Positions 8,196 through 16,797 of a DNA stretch of 64,000 bases are shown piece after piece. The DNA is from Murdochiella sp. Marseille-P8839 (GTDB taxonomy: Bacteria > Bacillota > Clostridia > Tissierellales > Peptoniphilaceae). A model generated the notes under the pieces. That model saw only the letters and a program-made list of their open reading frames with translations. It ran no database searches and had not been told where the DNA came from. Within the stretch, counting starts at the first letter, position 1. Each line of letters begins with the position of its first letter. The stretch is taken from NCBI GenBank assembly GCA_019753405.1, contig JAIKLF010000001.1:562789-626788 (forward strand), written 5' to 3'. A program made the translations under genes and the position numbers.

Positions 8196-8666
8196 TTACT
8201 TCAATTCGTCGCGATTGTGCCCCAGCTCCGTAATGACGGAATTGAGATTGTCCTGGGTGTTGGCCAATAGTTCATCCACATAGGCAAAAACACTTTGACG
8301 GATCTGCTGGGACTGCACCTTGGCCTGTTCCATAATCGCTTCTCCGCGTTTTGTCGCCTCTTGTGTAATACGATGTTCGTTGACGAGCTCATTGAAGCGT
8401 TTTTGCGTATCCTGATCCGACTCGGCCGCGCGCTGTTTCGCCTGATCAATGAGCTGCTGCGCTTGATCATTGGCTTCCTGCAAAATACGATCCCGCTCTT
8501 CATTCACCCACTTCGCCTGACGAATTTCTTCCGGCAGACTGGCGCGAATCTCCTTAATGATCTCGAAAACCGTATCGGGATCAATGGCTACTTTTTTGGA
8601 AAGAGGGATGCTCGATGCATCATCCATCTCGTCTTCGAGCTCTTCAATCAATTGCAAAATATCCAT
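8196..8666 (-). CDS. Coiled-coil protein of unknown function
   Basis: I do not recognise a named function. The 156-residue product has no signal peptide or membrane segment. Residues 1-40 are acidic and hydrophobic (MDILQLIEELEDEMDD). From about residue 42 a long Glu/Gln/Ala/Arg-rich region, with recurring EANDQAQQLIDQAK-type heptads, predicts an extended coiled coil to about residue 130. It resembles proteins loosely labelled DivIVA-like or V-ATPase-subunit-H-like in anaerobic Bacillota. AGGAGG lies 5 nt from the ATG. It follows coaD closely (23 bp) and is followed by a strong terminator, so it ends the asp23-fakA-recG-rsmD-coaD unit. Confidence 0.85.
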   Translation of the reverse strand: MDILQLIEELEDEMDDASSIPLSKKVAIDPDTVFEIIKEIRASLPEEIRQAKWVNEERDRILQEANDQAQQLIDQAKQRAAESDQDTQKRFNELVNEHRITQEATKRGEAIMEQAKVQSQQIRQSVFAYVDELLANTQDNLNSVITELGHNRDELK

Positions 8667-8689
8667 GGCTTCCTCCTGACGAATACGCC

Positions 8690-9163
8690 TTACTGAAATT
8701 TTTCTCGCAGTCTACGCGCAACATTTTCGGTGACCATGCCTGAAACGTCTCCGCCGTAGCTGGCAACCTCCCGCGCAAAACTGGAACTGACGTAAGAGTA
8801 ATTTTTGTCCGTAAAGAGGAAAATCTCTTCCATTTCCGGATATAACGAGTGATTCAGCAAGGACAATTGCCGCTCGTAAAGAAAATCCTCCGCGTTGCGA
8901 ATCCCGCGAACAACAGCATTCGCCTTCTCTTCCCGGACAAAGTCCACTAAAAGTCCGGAAAATAATTTTACGGTTACATTGCTGTAATCATACATCAGTT
9001 CGTCAATCATTTCAATTTTTTCCTGTGGCGTGAACAGCGCCGGTTTCACCTGATTGATCAACACGCCCACGATAACTGTATCAAAGAGATTGGCCGCGCG
9101 ATAGATGACGTTCAAATGTCCCTTGGTAACCGGATCAAAACTGCCCGGAAAAATGACCTTCAT
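8690..9163 (-). CDS. coaD: Phosphopantetheine adenylyltransferase
   Basis: Penultimate step of coenzyme A synthesis: 4'-phosphopantetheine plus ATP gives dephospho-CoA. The 157-residue protein has GSFDPVTKGH (7-16, with the nucleotide-binding TxGH), RGIRNAEDFLYE (about 90) and the C-terminal YSYVSSSFAREVASYGGDVS. Its ATG overlaps the rsmD stop (ATGA), and AGGAGG precedes it. The rsmD-coaD pair is conserved in many bacteria. CoaBC (25611-26792) and CoaX (62629-63516) of the same pathway are also in this window. Confidence 0.97.
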   Translation of the reverse strand: MKVIFPGSFDPVTKGHLNVIYRAANLFDTVIVGVLINQVKPALFTPQEKIEMIDELMYDYSNVTVKLFSGLLVDFVREEKANAVVRGIRNAEDFLYERQLSLLNHSLYPEMEEIFLFTDKNYSYVSSSFAREVASYGGDVSGMVTENVARRLREKFQ

Positions 9164-9723
9164 GATTCCTCCTTGAAGACGCGAATGCGCTTGCGTCCAT
9201 ATGTGCGGTCAAAAATCAGCTCAAAACCGCAATACGTGCTTGCTGACTCTTCCTCTCCTTTCGCGGGAGCAGCCGATTCCAGAATAACCAGTCCGTTCGG
9301 TTTCACGCGATGCAGACGACGAAGCATCGCCATGGCTTCCTTCTCCATATCATAACCGAAAGGCGGATCAAGATAAACATAATCAAAGGCACCTGTCCAG
9401 CCCGCAATAACCTCGCGATAATCCCGTACAAAGACAACGCTTTGCTCTTCTTTCCCCGTTTTTCGAATGTTTTCACGCAAAATCTTCGCCATGCTGCGCG
9501 ATTTCTCACCGAAAACAACGTGTCCGGCGCCGCGAGAAAGAAACTCGATCCCGATCTGTCCGGTTCCGGCAAAGAGATCCAATACATCCGCATCAGCCTT
9601 CAGCGGCTGCAGGACGTTAAACACCGCTTCTTTAATTTTGTCTTCGGTCGGTCGCGTTCGATCGCTTTTTCCCGGAGACAACAATTTCATGCCTCTGTTT
9701 TTTCCTGTGATCACATGTGGCAT
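9160..9723 (-). CDS. rsmD: 16S rRNA (guanine-966-N2)-methyltransferase
   Basis: SAM-dependent methyltransferase acting on G966 of 16S rRNA during small-subunit assembly. The 187-residue product begins MPHVITGKNRGMKLLSP, a typical RsmD start, with SAM motif LDLFAGTGQIGIE (about 49-61) and catalytic DPPF (about 118-121). AGGA lies upstream of the ATG. It is 112 bp downstream of recG and overlaps coaD by 4 nt. I see no certain promoter in the 112-bp gap. Confidence 0.95.
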   Translation of the reverse strand: MPHVITGKNRGMKLLSPGKSDRTRPTEDKIKEAVFNVLQPLKADADVLDLFAGTGQIGIEFLSRGAGHVVFGEKSRSMAKILRENIRKTGKEEQSVVFVRDYREVIAGWTGAFDYVYLDPPFGYDMEKEAMAMLRRLHRVKPNGLVILESAAPAKGEEESASTYCGFELIFDRTYGRKRIRVFKEES

Positions 9724-9835
9724 ATCATGTTCCTATCCTGTTCGACTACACAGTTTCCTCTCCGTCAGAGCATCATGCTATCCTACAAGAGGCTTACAAA
9801 GATTAATCCATTGGGTGTTCTTTTCAAATGAAACG

Positions 9836-11887
9836 CTAATTGAGCGTAACCTCCCGAATACGGTTCATCCGCTCCCACAAACGCTCTTTTAACAACGTGG
9901 GCAAGGTATCCGGTGTATCCAGGGGAATCTTCTGTTCTTGAAGCCACCGACGACTCCAATCCAACGCTTCCTGCCAATCCTGCTGCTCCTCCTCGGAGAA
10001 GGAAAGGCCATGCTGTCGTGTACCCAGGCGATCGCCGCTTCCACGCAAACGCAAATCGGCACGCGCGATTTCCCAGCCGTCCGTGGTGTCTTCCAGAACT
10101 CGCAGGCGCTCCCGATTTGTCATGCTTGGTGAATGCAGCATCAAAATGCAATAGGCGTTTTCACTTCCTCTGCCCACGCGACCGCGCAACTGATGAAGTT
10201 GCGCTAAACCGAAGCGTTCCGCCTCGGCAATCATCATGACACTGGCATTGGCAACATCAATACCGACTTCAATTACGGTCGTCGCCAGAAGGAGATCGCT
10301 CTTTCCGCAATAAAAGCGATCCATAACCTCATTCTTTTTGTCCGTCGGTTGTCTTCCCGTGAGCGTGTCGATGATGATCGGTCTGCCCACCATGTTCTCT
10401 TCCTCTTTCATCGCCGAACGAAGACGTTTCTCCGTTTGTTCTATCGACCAATATTGCCCATCCTCTTCCCCGCTGTCAATGACGGGGCAAACAAGATAAG
10501 CCTGTCGCCCTTTCGCTATTTGACGGGCAATGGCGTGATAACAGGCTTTTTCTGATCGCCGATCTACAACACGGGTGGTTATTGTCCCTCTACCCGGCGG
10601 TTTTTCATTCAGACGCAAAAGCTCCAAATCTCCCCATTCAACCAAAGCCAGCGTACGCGGTATTGGTGTCGCACTGAGCACCAGGGTATTCGGTTCTTCC
10701 GATTTCTCCTGCAAAAGTGCTCTCTGGCGCACACCAAAGCGATGCTGTTCGTCCGTAATGACTAAGCCGAGATGGGAAAAGTGCACGCGATCCTGAAACA
10801 ACGCGTGTGTGCCGAAAAAAATACCCGGTTCTTTCCCTTCCGCCGCACGAGCTATGCGATTGCGCTCTTCTTCCGATGTCGAACCCGTTAGAAGATAAAC
10901 GGGATGCGTAAAAAAAGAACGCGCTTTATCGGCATGTTGGCGCGCCAACACTTCACTCGGCGCCATAAAGGCTACGCTATAGCCGTTTTCCAGAGCACAG
11001 ACCGCCGCCAGAAACGCAACGATGGTCTTTCCGGAACCGACATCTCCCTGCAAAAGGACATTCATCGGCGAGGGAGCACATAGACGATCCTGTAAGCGCA
11101 TCACAGCATTTTTTTGCGCAGCGGTGAGCATAAATGGAAGACGGGAAAGCGATTTGTCCAATGTACAGGGATGCATGACCACACTTTTTCGCTTGTACTT
11201 AGATTGCGTCCAATAATGGCGCAACAGCGTTGTTTCCAGCGCTTCTCTACGTTGCCACTCCTGAAGCGCCGCGTGTAAATCCTGTATTGACGAAGGAAAA
11301 TGGAGCGCTTGCAGAAGGGCATATAATGGACGCCAGCCGGCCGCTTCCCGCCAAGCTGTCGGATAAGGATCCTCCACATTCGACAGCAAAGAAAAACCCT
11401 GTTTTACCGCATTACGCCGTGCATTTTGCGTCAGTCCCTCTGTTAAGGGATACAGCGGGAAAAGGCCGAGAAAGCCCTCTTTTTCCGCTTCCTTTTCCAC
11501 TTTTCCGATGACGGGATCAAACAGAACATGATCTTTTTCCCGATAGGTGCCGTAAAAATAAAAGGAATCCCCGACGTGAAGATTCCTTGCCACATAAGGT
11601 TGATTATGCCACACGACATCCAAGCTTTCAGAAGCATCCGCAATTGTTGCGCGAACGAGCGTGCGGCGACCGCCGAGGCGAATGGGTCGATAAAGACGCG
11701 TAAGACGAGCATGAACAACCTGCTTCCGATCCTCCGACAGAGCGGAAATCGGGCAGGTGTTCTGTCGATCTTCATATCGTACGGGAAGTGCAAACAGCAG
11801 GTCTTCGACGGTAGTAATATCCAAACGGGCAAAACATTCCGCTTTTTTGGGCCCGACGCCTTTTATAGCTGTAATCTGTTTACTCAT
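9836..11887 (-). CDS. recG: ATP-dependent DNA helicase RecG
   Basis: Branch-migrating helicase that processes stalled forks and Holliday junctions. The 683 residues match the family length. An N-terminal helix-hairpin-helix-like and OB wedge region comes first. Walker A is GDVGSGKT (281-288), the DExH box is DEQH (379-382) with DEQHRFGVRQR, motif III is ATPIPRT, and motif VI is QLRGRVGRG. The ATG overlaps the fakA stop (ATGA) and has only a weak ribosome binding site, suggesting coupling to fakA. In B. subtilis recG likewise follows yloU-yloV. Confidence 0.97.
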   Translation of the reverse strand: MSKQITAIKGVGPKKAECFARLDITTVEDLLFALPVRYEDRQNTCPISALSEDRKQVVHARLTRLYRPIRLGGRRTLVRATIADASESLDVVWHNQPYVARNLHVGDSFYFYGTYREKDHVLFDPVIGKVEKEAEKEGFLGLFPLYPLTEGLTQNARRNAVKQGFSLLSNVEDPYPTAWREAAGWRPLYALLQALHFPSSIQDLHAALQEWQRREALETTLLRHYWTQSKYKRKSVVMHPCTLDKSLSRLPFMLTAAQKNAVMRLQDRLCAPSPMNVLLQGDVGSGKTIVAFLAAVCALENGYSVAFMAPSEVLARQHADKARSFFTHPVYLLTGSTSEEERNRIARAAEGKEPGIFFGTHALFQDRVHFSHLGLVITDEQHRFGVRQRALLQEKSEEPNTLVLSATPIPRTLALVEWGDLELLRLNEKPPGRGTITTRVVDRRSEKACYHAIARQIAKGRQAYLVCPVIDSGEEDGQYWSIEQTEKRLRSAMKEEENMVGRPIIIDTLTGRQPTDKKNEVMDRFYCGKSDLLLATTVIEVGIDVANASVMMIAEAERFGLAQLHQLRGRVGRGSENAYCILMLHSPSMTNRERLRVLEDTTDGWEIARADLRLRGSGDRLGTRQHGLSFSEEEQQDWQEALDWSRRWLQEQKIPLDTPDTLPTLLKERLWERMNRIREVTLN

Positions 11888-13521
11888 TCCATAGAGAAAA
11901 TATACGTGTAGACCGGTTGATCGCCGTGAATAAATTCCACTTCACATTCCGGCCAGCGCGATGCAAGTTTTTCATTTAATTTCTGCGCTTTATCCGCATC
12001 CGCATCGTGTCCGACATAGACGGTAATGAGCGTGTGCTCCGGTTTTCGATAGGCTTCCACAAGGCGCTCAACCAATGTTTCGTCCAGATCATCGGTTAAG
12101 ACAATTTCGCCGTTAATGAGACCGATGCGATCGCCCGTTTTCATCGTTAATCCGTTGACTTCGGTATCGCGCACGGCATACGTCACCTGTCCGGTCGTAA
12201 TATCCTGAAGACTTTGCGTCATCTGCTCGGCATTGCTCTGTGCATCGGCGGTATCGTCAAAATTAAAGAGAGCCATTACGCCTTCCGGCATGGTTCGTGT
12301 CGGAATAACTACGACCTTCTTTTCCGTCAGCTCATGTACCTGTTCAGCCGCCAAAATAATATTTTTATTGTTCGGCAAAATAAAGACGGTTTCCGCCGGA
12401 ACCCGCTCAACGGCATCCAGCAAGTCTTTTGTGGAAGGATTCATGGTCTGTCCGCCGGAAACAACTTCATTCACCATCATGTCGCGGAATAATGAGCAGA
12501 ACCCATCGCCCATGCAAACCGATACAAAGCCGTAACGCGATAATGCTTCACTCTTCGGTTCCGGTTTTGTCGGCAGGACAGTTGTTTCCTTTTCTTCACT
12601 TTGACGAAGCGTATGCTCTCGTGTGGAAAGCACATGAATTTCCGTTAGATCGCCTCGCTTATCCTGGCTCACGATGAGTTTAACGGGAGTGTCGGTATAG
12701 GCCTCGACAAAGAAGCCGTTCTTCGTCTTGTTTATCTTTTCCGCTACACCATAGTGTTCCAAATGACGAATCATGCGCTCTCGTTCGATGTTCTCGATCG
12801 CAAAAGAAACAAAGAAGGCTTTCTCGGTTTTTAACGCATGCTCGCGCCCCTGCACAGACGTTTCCACCTGTGGAGATTGTGTTTTGGACTGTTCCAAAAG
12901 CGCTTGCAGATTTTCACCCGAAAGGCATTCCACAAATCCGCAAAGAAGATAAACCAATCCCTGCCCGCCGGCATCTACCACACCGGCTTCTTTCAACTCA
13001 ACAAGCATTTCCGGTGTCTGTTGCAGCACATGATTGGCATGGCGCAAAATGTCTTTCAAAAAAGCGACAATATCGCTGTATTCATGCTGATTTTCCAACG
13101 CAAATTCGCTCATCGCCCGCGCGATAGTAAGAATTGTACCTTCTGTAGGTTGCATGACCGCCTTGTAGGCTTTTGCACGCGCCGATTCCAACGCATCGGC
13201 AATGTCTGAAAGAAGAATGACCTCTTTTCCTTTCAGCGACTGTGCCAATCCGCGGCAAAGCTGGGACAGAATAACGCCGGAATTACCGCGTGCACCCATG
13301 AGTGAACCATTGCCGAGGGCTTTGGCCATTGCCTCGATGCTCTTGGACGCTTTACTCACCGCATCCGCAGCCGATTTCATGGTCAGGCTCATATTCGTTC
13401 CGGTATCGCCGTCCGGTACGGGGAAAACATTGAGCGCATTCACTTCCTCTTTGTGCTCATCAAGAAGACGACAGGCTTGCAGTAAGCCGTCCCGAAAAGT
13501 TTTTGCATCAACTCGTTCCAC
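11884..13521 (-). CDS. fakA: Fatty acid kinase FakA (DAK2-domain protein, YloV family)
   Basis: ATP-binding subunit of fatty acid kinase, which phosphorylates FakB-bound exogenous fatty acids; the acyl-phosphate feeds PlsY or, through PlsX, acyl-ACP. The 545-residue form starts at a GTG with AAGGGGG 6 nt upstream; that site overlaps the asp23 stop. The DAK2 Mg-ATP motif NVFPVPDGDTGTNM (31-44) is intact. Later comes the central region GARGNSGVILSQ, and the C-terminal EDD-like region includes FILPNNKNI. No fakB is in the window. The asp23-fakA order is as in yloU-yloV of Bacillus. Confidence 0.93.
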   Translation of the reverse strand: MERVDAKTFRDGLLQACRLLDEHKEEVNALNVFPVPDGDTGTNMSLTMKSAADAVSKASKSIEAMAKALGNGSLMGARGNSGVILSQLCRGLAQSLKGKEVILLSDIADALESARAKAYKAVMQPTEGTILTIARAMSEFALENQHEYSDIVAFLKDILRHANHVLQQTPEMLVELKEAGVVDAGGQGLVYLLCGFVECLSGENLQALLEQSKTQSPQVETSVQGREHALKTEKAFFVSFAIENIERERMIRHLEHYGVAEKINKTKNGFFVEAYTDTPVKLIVSQDKRGDLTEIHVLSTREHTLRQSEEKETTVLPTKPEPKSEALSRYGFVSVCMGDGFCSLFRDMMVNEVVSGGQTMNPSTKDLLDAVERVPAETVFILPNNKNIILAAEQVHELTEKKVVVIPTRTMPEGVMALFNFDDTADAQSNAEQMTQSLQDITTGQVTYAVRDTEVNGLTMKTGDRIGLINGEIVLTDDLDETLVERLVEAYRKPEHTLITVYVGHDADADKAQKLNEKLASRWPECEVEFIHGDQPVYTYIFSME

Positions 13522-13531
13522 ATCATCCCCC

Positions 13532-13885
13532 TTAAACACGCAATCCCTGCACCAAAACATCTACAGAGTGCACGGTAAGGTGTGTTTTAGACTCCACGTT
13601 GTAACGCACCGTGTCGATAATATTTTCAGCCACCATCGAAAGACGAATACCCGCTTCTAAAATCACATGCAGCTGAATAGAAATTCCTTGCTGCGCATCA
13701 CTGCTGACACGCACCCCGCGGCTCATGTTTTCTAAACGGAGCAGGTGGTAAATATCATCCTTCGGGCCGCGTGCAGCAAGGCCGACCACTCCATAACACT
13801 CCATTGCAGCCTGCACTGCAATGCGCTCCACCACACCCTCTTCTATGGTTACGTTGCCGTATTCATTACCAATTGTTAAAGACAT
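13532..13885 (-). CDS. Asp23/Gls24 family envelope stress protein
   Basis: Small acidic protein (117 residues) of the Asp23/YloU family, associated with envelope stress; the molecular role is poorly defined. The start MSLTIGNEYGNVTIEEGVV at 13885 follows AAAGGAGGAG. GVVGLAARGPKDD and the C-terminal VDVLVQGLRV are characteristic. It is the first gene of the asp23-fakA-recG unit and faces rpmB across a 188-bp divergent promoter region. Confidence 0.92.
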   Translation of the reverse strand: MSLTIGNEYGNVTIEEGVVERIAVQAAMECYGVVGLAARGPKDDIYHLLRLENMSRGVRVSSDAQQGISIQLHVILEAGIRLSMVAENIIDTVRYNVESKTHLTVHSVDVLVQGLRV

Positions 13886-13927
13886 AGCTCCTCCTTTATC
13901 GGCAAAGTACTTTATTACGTTTTTTTG

Positions 13928-13936
13928 ATTATAACA
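13928..13936 (-). promoter_or_regulatory. Extended -10 promoter for asp23-fakA-recG
   Basis: The minus strand reads TGTTATAAT, a TG-N-TATAAT extended -10, about 43 bp before the asp23 ATG. The -35 region is poor, as is usual for extended -10 promoters. Confidence 0.65.
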
Positions 13937-14007
13937 TAACCCCCGCAACCATTGGCATGTCCCTCTTGATAGAGGTCAACACAGGAGACGAAAAATGCGG
14001 GAATCAT

Positions 14008-14036
14008 TTGCGACACACATCGTATTTTGTTATAAT
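14008..14036 (+). promoter_or_regulatory. Promoter for rpmB
   Basis: TTGCGA (14008-14013), a 17-nt spacer and TATAAT (14031-14036), with TG one base before the -10. Start of transcription would fall about 30 nt before the rpmB ATG. Confidence 0.85.
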
Positions 14037-14073
14037 ACCGATGTTCACTCAATGGAAGGGCAGGAGGAAAGTC

Positions 14074-14352
14074 ATGGCGAGAGTTTGTGAAATTTGTGGA
14101 AAATCTAAATCAGCCGGTAATAAGGTTACCTTTTCGCATAGAGGTATTCGCCGTACGTGGACGCCGAATTTGCGTCGCGTGCGTGTTTACGAGGAAAACG
14201 GCACACCGAAGCGGATCTATGTCTGCACCCGTTGCCTGCGTTCCGGTTTAGCGAATCGCAACCGGCCGAATGCCGCTTACCTGGAAGAGACTCCGGTAGA
14301 AGAGACGGTGGTTGTAGAAGAGGAAGTCGTTGAAGAAGCGGTGGAAGCATAA
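14074..14352 (+). CDS. rpmB: 50S ribosomal protein L28 with acidic C-terminal tail
   Basis: Large-subunit ribosomal protein. The 92-residue product starts MARVCEICGKSKSAGNKVTF after AGGAGG. C5/C8 and C51/C54 (CEIC, CTRC) indicate the zinc-binding form. L28 is normally about 62 residues; here residues 71-92 add an acidic Glu/Val tail (EETPVEETVV and onward) unlike the basic body. The gene stands alone on the plus strand between two leftward operons, with its own promoter and terminator. In Bacillus rpmB is also found inverted between thiN and yloU, so the location is conserved. Confidence 0.96.
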   Translation: MARVCEICGKSKSAGNKVTFSHRGIRRTWTPNLRRVRVYEENGTPKRIYVCTRCLRSGLANRNRPNAAYLEETPVEETVVVEEEVVEEAVEA

Positions 14353-14400
14353 CTTGCTTTAACCAACCGTATTTACTAAACACATCCCCACAAAACAGTA

Positions 14401-14436
14401 TCCCCCTGTGCATCAGATAGCACAGGGGGATTTTTT
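14401..14436 (+). terminator. Intrinsic terminator of rpmB
   Basis: TCCCCCTGTGC and GCACAGGGGGA form an 11-bp GC-rich stem with an 8-nt loop, followed by TTTTTT. On the opposite strand the same hairpin lacks an immediate T run, so it serves mainly rpmB. The rest of the gap to thiN holds nothing I can identify. Confidence 0.92.
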
Positions 14437-14499
14437 CTCGTTACTATTCGTGATCATGACGAAATGCCGGAATCTTGTCTTCTTGCTTTCCGTATAAAA

Positions 14500-15171
14500 T
14501 CACTTCTTTGCATCGCAGGATTGAATGCAGAATACGCCGCATCCCTTCTCGCTTTCAATCTGCACTTCATTGTCGACGGAAAAAACATGATTCGAAATAC
14601 CAAGCGAAGAGCCTGCAGTAAGCGTGGCACGTTCAAGCGGATAGTCAAACCCCCTCAGGGTCAGCTTCACTTCACCGGAAAACAGCATAAAAGAGGTATA
14701 CCATTCCGGCGTGAGCTTAGGCAGACTATAGTTTCCCGGAACAAGATAGCGCACGATATTATGCTGCATATACTGCACAATGCACATGCCGTCTTCCGCA
14801 AAACGTTTCATCATCGACAAATTCACCATGGTATGATCCAGGCGCGACCCCGCCCCACCAAAAAGCAGAACGTACGCCGCCCCATGTTCGGCGCAATAGG
14901 ATAAAGCCAATTCGGTATCGGTTGCATCTTTTCGCACCGGAAAACGCAAAACCTTTTTTTCGTGCACATAGGTCTGTAAAAGAGGATCTGAAAAGGAAAA
15001 CCGGGACGAATCAAAATCACCGACAAGCAGATCTGCTTTTATTCCCAGATGAACCAGAACGTCCAATCCACCATCGGCGGAAAGAATCGTATCGACTTCG
15101 GCCAGCTTTTCGCGCAGAAACTCGTCCGACGGAAGGCTCTCTCCGGCCGCAATGATCGCCACAGACTTCAT
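14500..15171 (-). CDS. thiN: Thiamine pyrophosphokinase
   Basis: Transfers pyrophosphate from ATP to thiamine to give thiamine diphosphate. The 223-residue protein from the ATG at 15171 has DGGLDVLVHLGIKADLLVGD with the acidic GDFDSS, then KDATDTELAL and GGAGSRLDHTMVN, all diagnostic of the family. A C-terminal beta-rich domain follows. The ATG overlaps the rpe stop (ATGA). It is the last gene of the gmk-to-thiN run. No TPP riboswitch is visible nearby; expression presumably follows the operon. Confidence 0.95.
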   Translation of the reverse strand: MKSVAIIAAGESLPSDEFLREKLAEVDTILSADGGLDVLVHLGIKADLLVGDFDSSRFSFSDPLLQTYVHEKKVLRFPVRKDATDTELALSYCAEHGAAYVLLFGGAGSRLDHTMVNLSMMKRFAEDGMCIVQYMQHNIVRYLVPGNYSLPKLTPEWYTSFMLFSGEVKLTLRGFDYPLERATLTAGSSLGISNHVFSVDNEVQIESEKGCGVFCIQSCDAKK

Positions 15172-15824
15172 TTTTTCATGTGCTCCATAAAGGCTTTTGC
15201 CGAGCCATACGTATCGCTGCCGAAAACGGCGGAACCGGCAACAACCCAATCACAGCCCGCCTCAAGTACCTCATCCACGTTATCCAAACGGATACCGCCG
15301 TCCACTTCCAGAATAATTTCTCTTCCGGAAGCCTCAATCATGCGTTTCGCTTTACGAATTTTGTCAAGCATGGAAGGAATAAAGTATTGGCCGCCAAAGC
15401 CGGGATTGACACTCATGATGAGCAATAGATCGGCTTCCGGCAACAACTCTTCGACCGCGCAAACCGGCGTTCCGGGATTAATCGCGATACCTGCTTTCAT
15501 GCCCAAATCATGAATTTCCTGTAAAGCACGAAAGCTGTGTGTAACGCCTTCCGTATGAATCGTGAGCAACTCACACCCGGCTTTTTGAAAAGCGGGAAAC
15601 AGACAGGAGGGCTCTTTTACCATCAGATGGGTATCGAAAAATAGCGAAGTATGTTTTCTTAACCGGGCAATGACATTTGGACCGAACGTAATGTTCTGAA
15701 CATATTGCCCATCCATGACATCGAGATGAAGATGCGTAACGCCTGCTTTCTCCAGAGCGGTAATTTCCTTCTCAAGGTTGAAAAATTCCGCAGATAACAG
15801 TGACGGAGCCAATTGACGATCCAT
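15168..15824 (-). CDS. rpe: Ribulose-phosphate 3-epimerase
   Basis: Interconverts ribulose 5-phosphate and xylulose 5-phosphate in the pentose phosphate pathway. The 218-residue TIM barrel shows APSLLSAEF, HLDVMDGQYV (metal-binding His and Asp), FDTHLMV, MSVNPGFGGQ and the second catalytic Asp in EVDGGI. AAGGGAAG precedes the ATG. It lies 54 bp after rsgA and overlaps thiN by 4 nt, the order seen in B. subtilis. Confidence 0.97.
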   Translation of the reverse strand: MDRQLAPSLLSAEFFNLEKEITALEKAGVTHLHLDVMDGQYVQNITFGPNVIARLRKHTSLFFDTHLMVKEPSCLFPAFQKAGCELLTIHTEGVTHSFRALQEIHDLGMKAGIAINPGTPVCAVEELLPEADLLLIMSVNPGFGGQYFIPSMLDKIRKAKRMIEASGREIILEVDGGIRLDNVDEVLEAGCDWVVAGSAVFGSDTYGSAKAFMEHMKK

Positions 15825-15878
15825 TCTCTTCCCTTTCTTTTTTCTTTGTGTAATATACCGAGAAGCACAACATGGGTG

Positions 15879-16772
15879 TTAATATACTGTTCTCTTCTCT
15901 ATTTCGTCATATAAGGTAAGATACGAGGCGTATCGTTCCTCGGCAATCTCGCCGTGTGCAACCGCTTCTTTTACCGCGCAATGCGGCTCTTTGCGATGAG
16001 AGCAGTCGCGAAACCGACAGGATTCTTTGAAGCGGGCAATTTCCGGAAAAGCCGAGGCGAGTTCAACTGCCGCCGTAAAATCGCGCAAATCCAAAGTGGA
16101 AAAGCCTGGCGTATCGAAGATGAACGTATCTCCCCCCAGAGAAAACAGCCGACTCGTTCGTGTCGTCTGTTTACCGCGTGCGGTTTTTTCACTGAGTTCG
16201 CCGATCACAATGGATTCTTCGCCACTCAGACGCTGAATTAATGTGGATTTTCCTGCACCAGACGGACCGGCAATAGCGGTCATGCGACCGGCCAAGGCCT
16301 TCTCTAAAGCGGTAAATCCGTCTCCGTGCAGTGCATCGACAAAAAACGTACAATACCCCGCCAGACGATAGCGTTTTGCCCACATTTCACGTAAGTCATC
16401 CGCTGTACGATCCATTTTGTTAAAGCAGAGAAGGATGGGAAACTGCCGTTTTTCCAACACCGCCAGCAATTTGTCCAACTGTAACGCATTGACCATGGGT
16501 TCTACCAGCGTTTCCACCACCAAAACCTGATCCACATTGGCTACGGGAGGACGAAGAAGACGATTCTTTCGCGGAAGAACCTCTGTAATGGTAGCTTCCC
16601 CATCCTGTTCGGCCTTTGTCCAGAACACATAGTCACCGATCATGGGACGCAAATCACTTTCCCGTAAAACACCACGCCCTTTGGCAAAAATTGTCCCTGT
16701 CCATTCCGCATCTCGCGTTGGCGCCAGTTCATAGCGATCTTTTTCGGCTGAAATGATATGTCCTTTCGGCAC
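15879..16772 (-). CDS. rsgA: Ribosome small subunit-dependent GTPase A
   Basis: Circularly permuted GTPase acting late in 30S maturation. An N-terminal OB fold is followed by G4 NKMD (118-121), then G1 GPSGAGKST (169-177) and G3 DTPGF (220-224), the permuted order that defines the family. A C-terminal zinc knuckle uses C252, C257, H259 and C265 (CRFRDCSHRKEPHC). 297 residues is normal. The start codon is GTG with GAGGAGG upstream. It directly follows prkC. Confidence 0.97.
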   Translation of the reverse strand: MPKGHIISAEKDRYELAPTRDAEWTGTIFAKGRGVLRESDLRPMIGDYVFWTKAEQDGEATITEVLPRKNRLLRPPVANVDQVLVVETLVEPMVNALQLDKLLAVLEKRQFPILLCFNKMDRTADDLREMWAKRYRLAGYCTFFVDALHGDGFTALEKALAGRMTAIAGPSGAGKSTLIQRLSGEESIVIGELSEKTARGKQTTRTSRLFSLGGDTFIFDTPGFSTLDLRDFTAAVELASAFPEIARFKESCRFRDCSHRKEPHCAVKEAVAHGEIAEERYASYLTLYDEIEKRTVY

Positions 16773-16797
16773 GCTTCCTCCTCTTTATTGGCCTGCA

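Noticed and set aside
9724-9835. Promoter between recG and rsmD
   Set aside because: TTGTAA with a 17-nt spacer leads only to ATGATG; nothing convincing.
14454-15155. Several open frames opposite thiN
   Set aside because: All overlap the conserved thiN sequence and show no motif or start signal.
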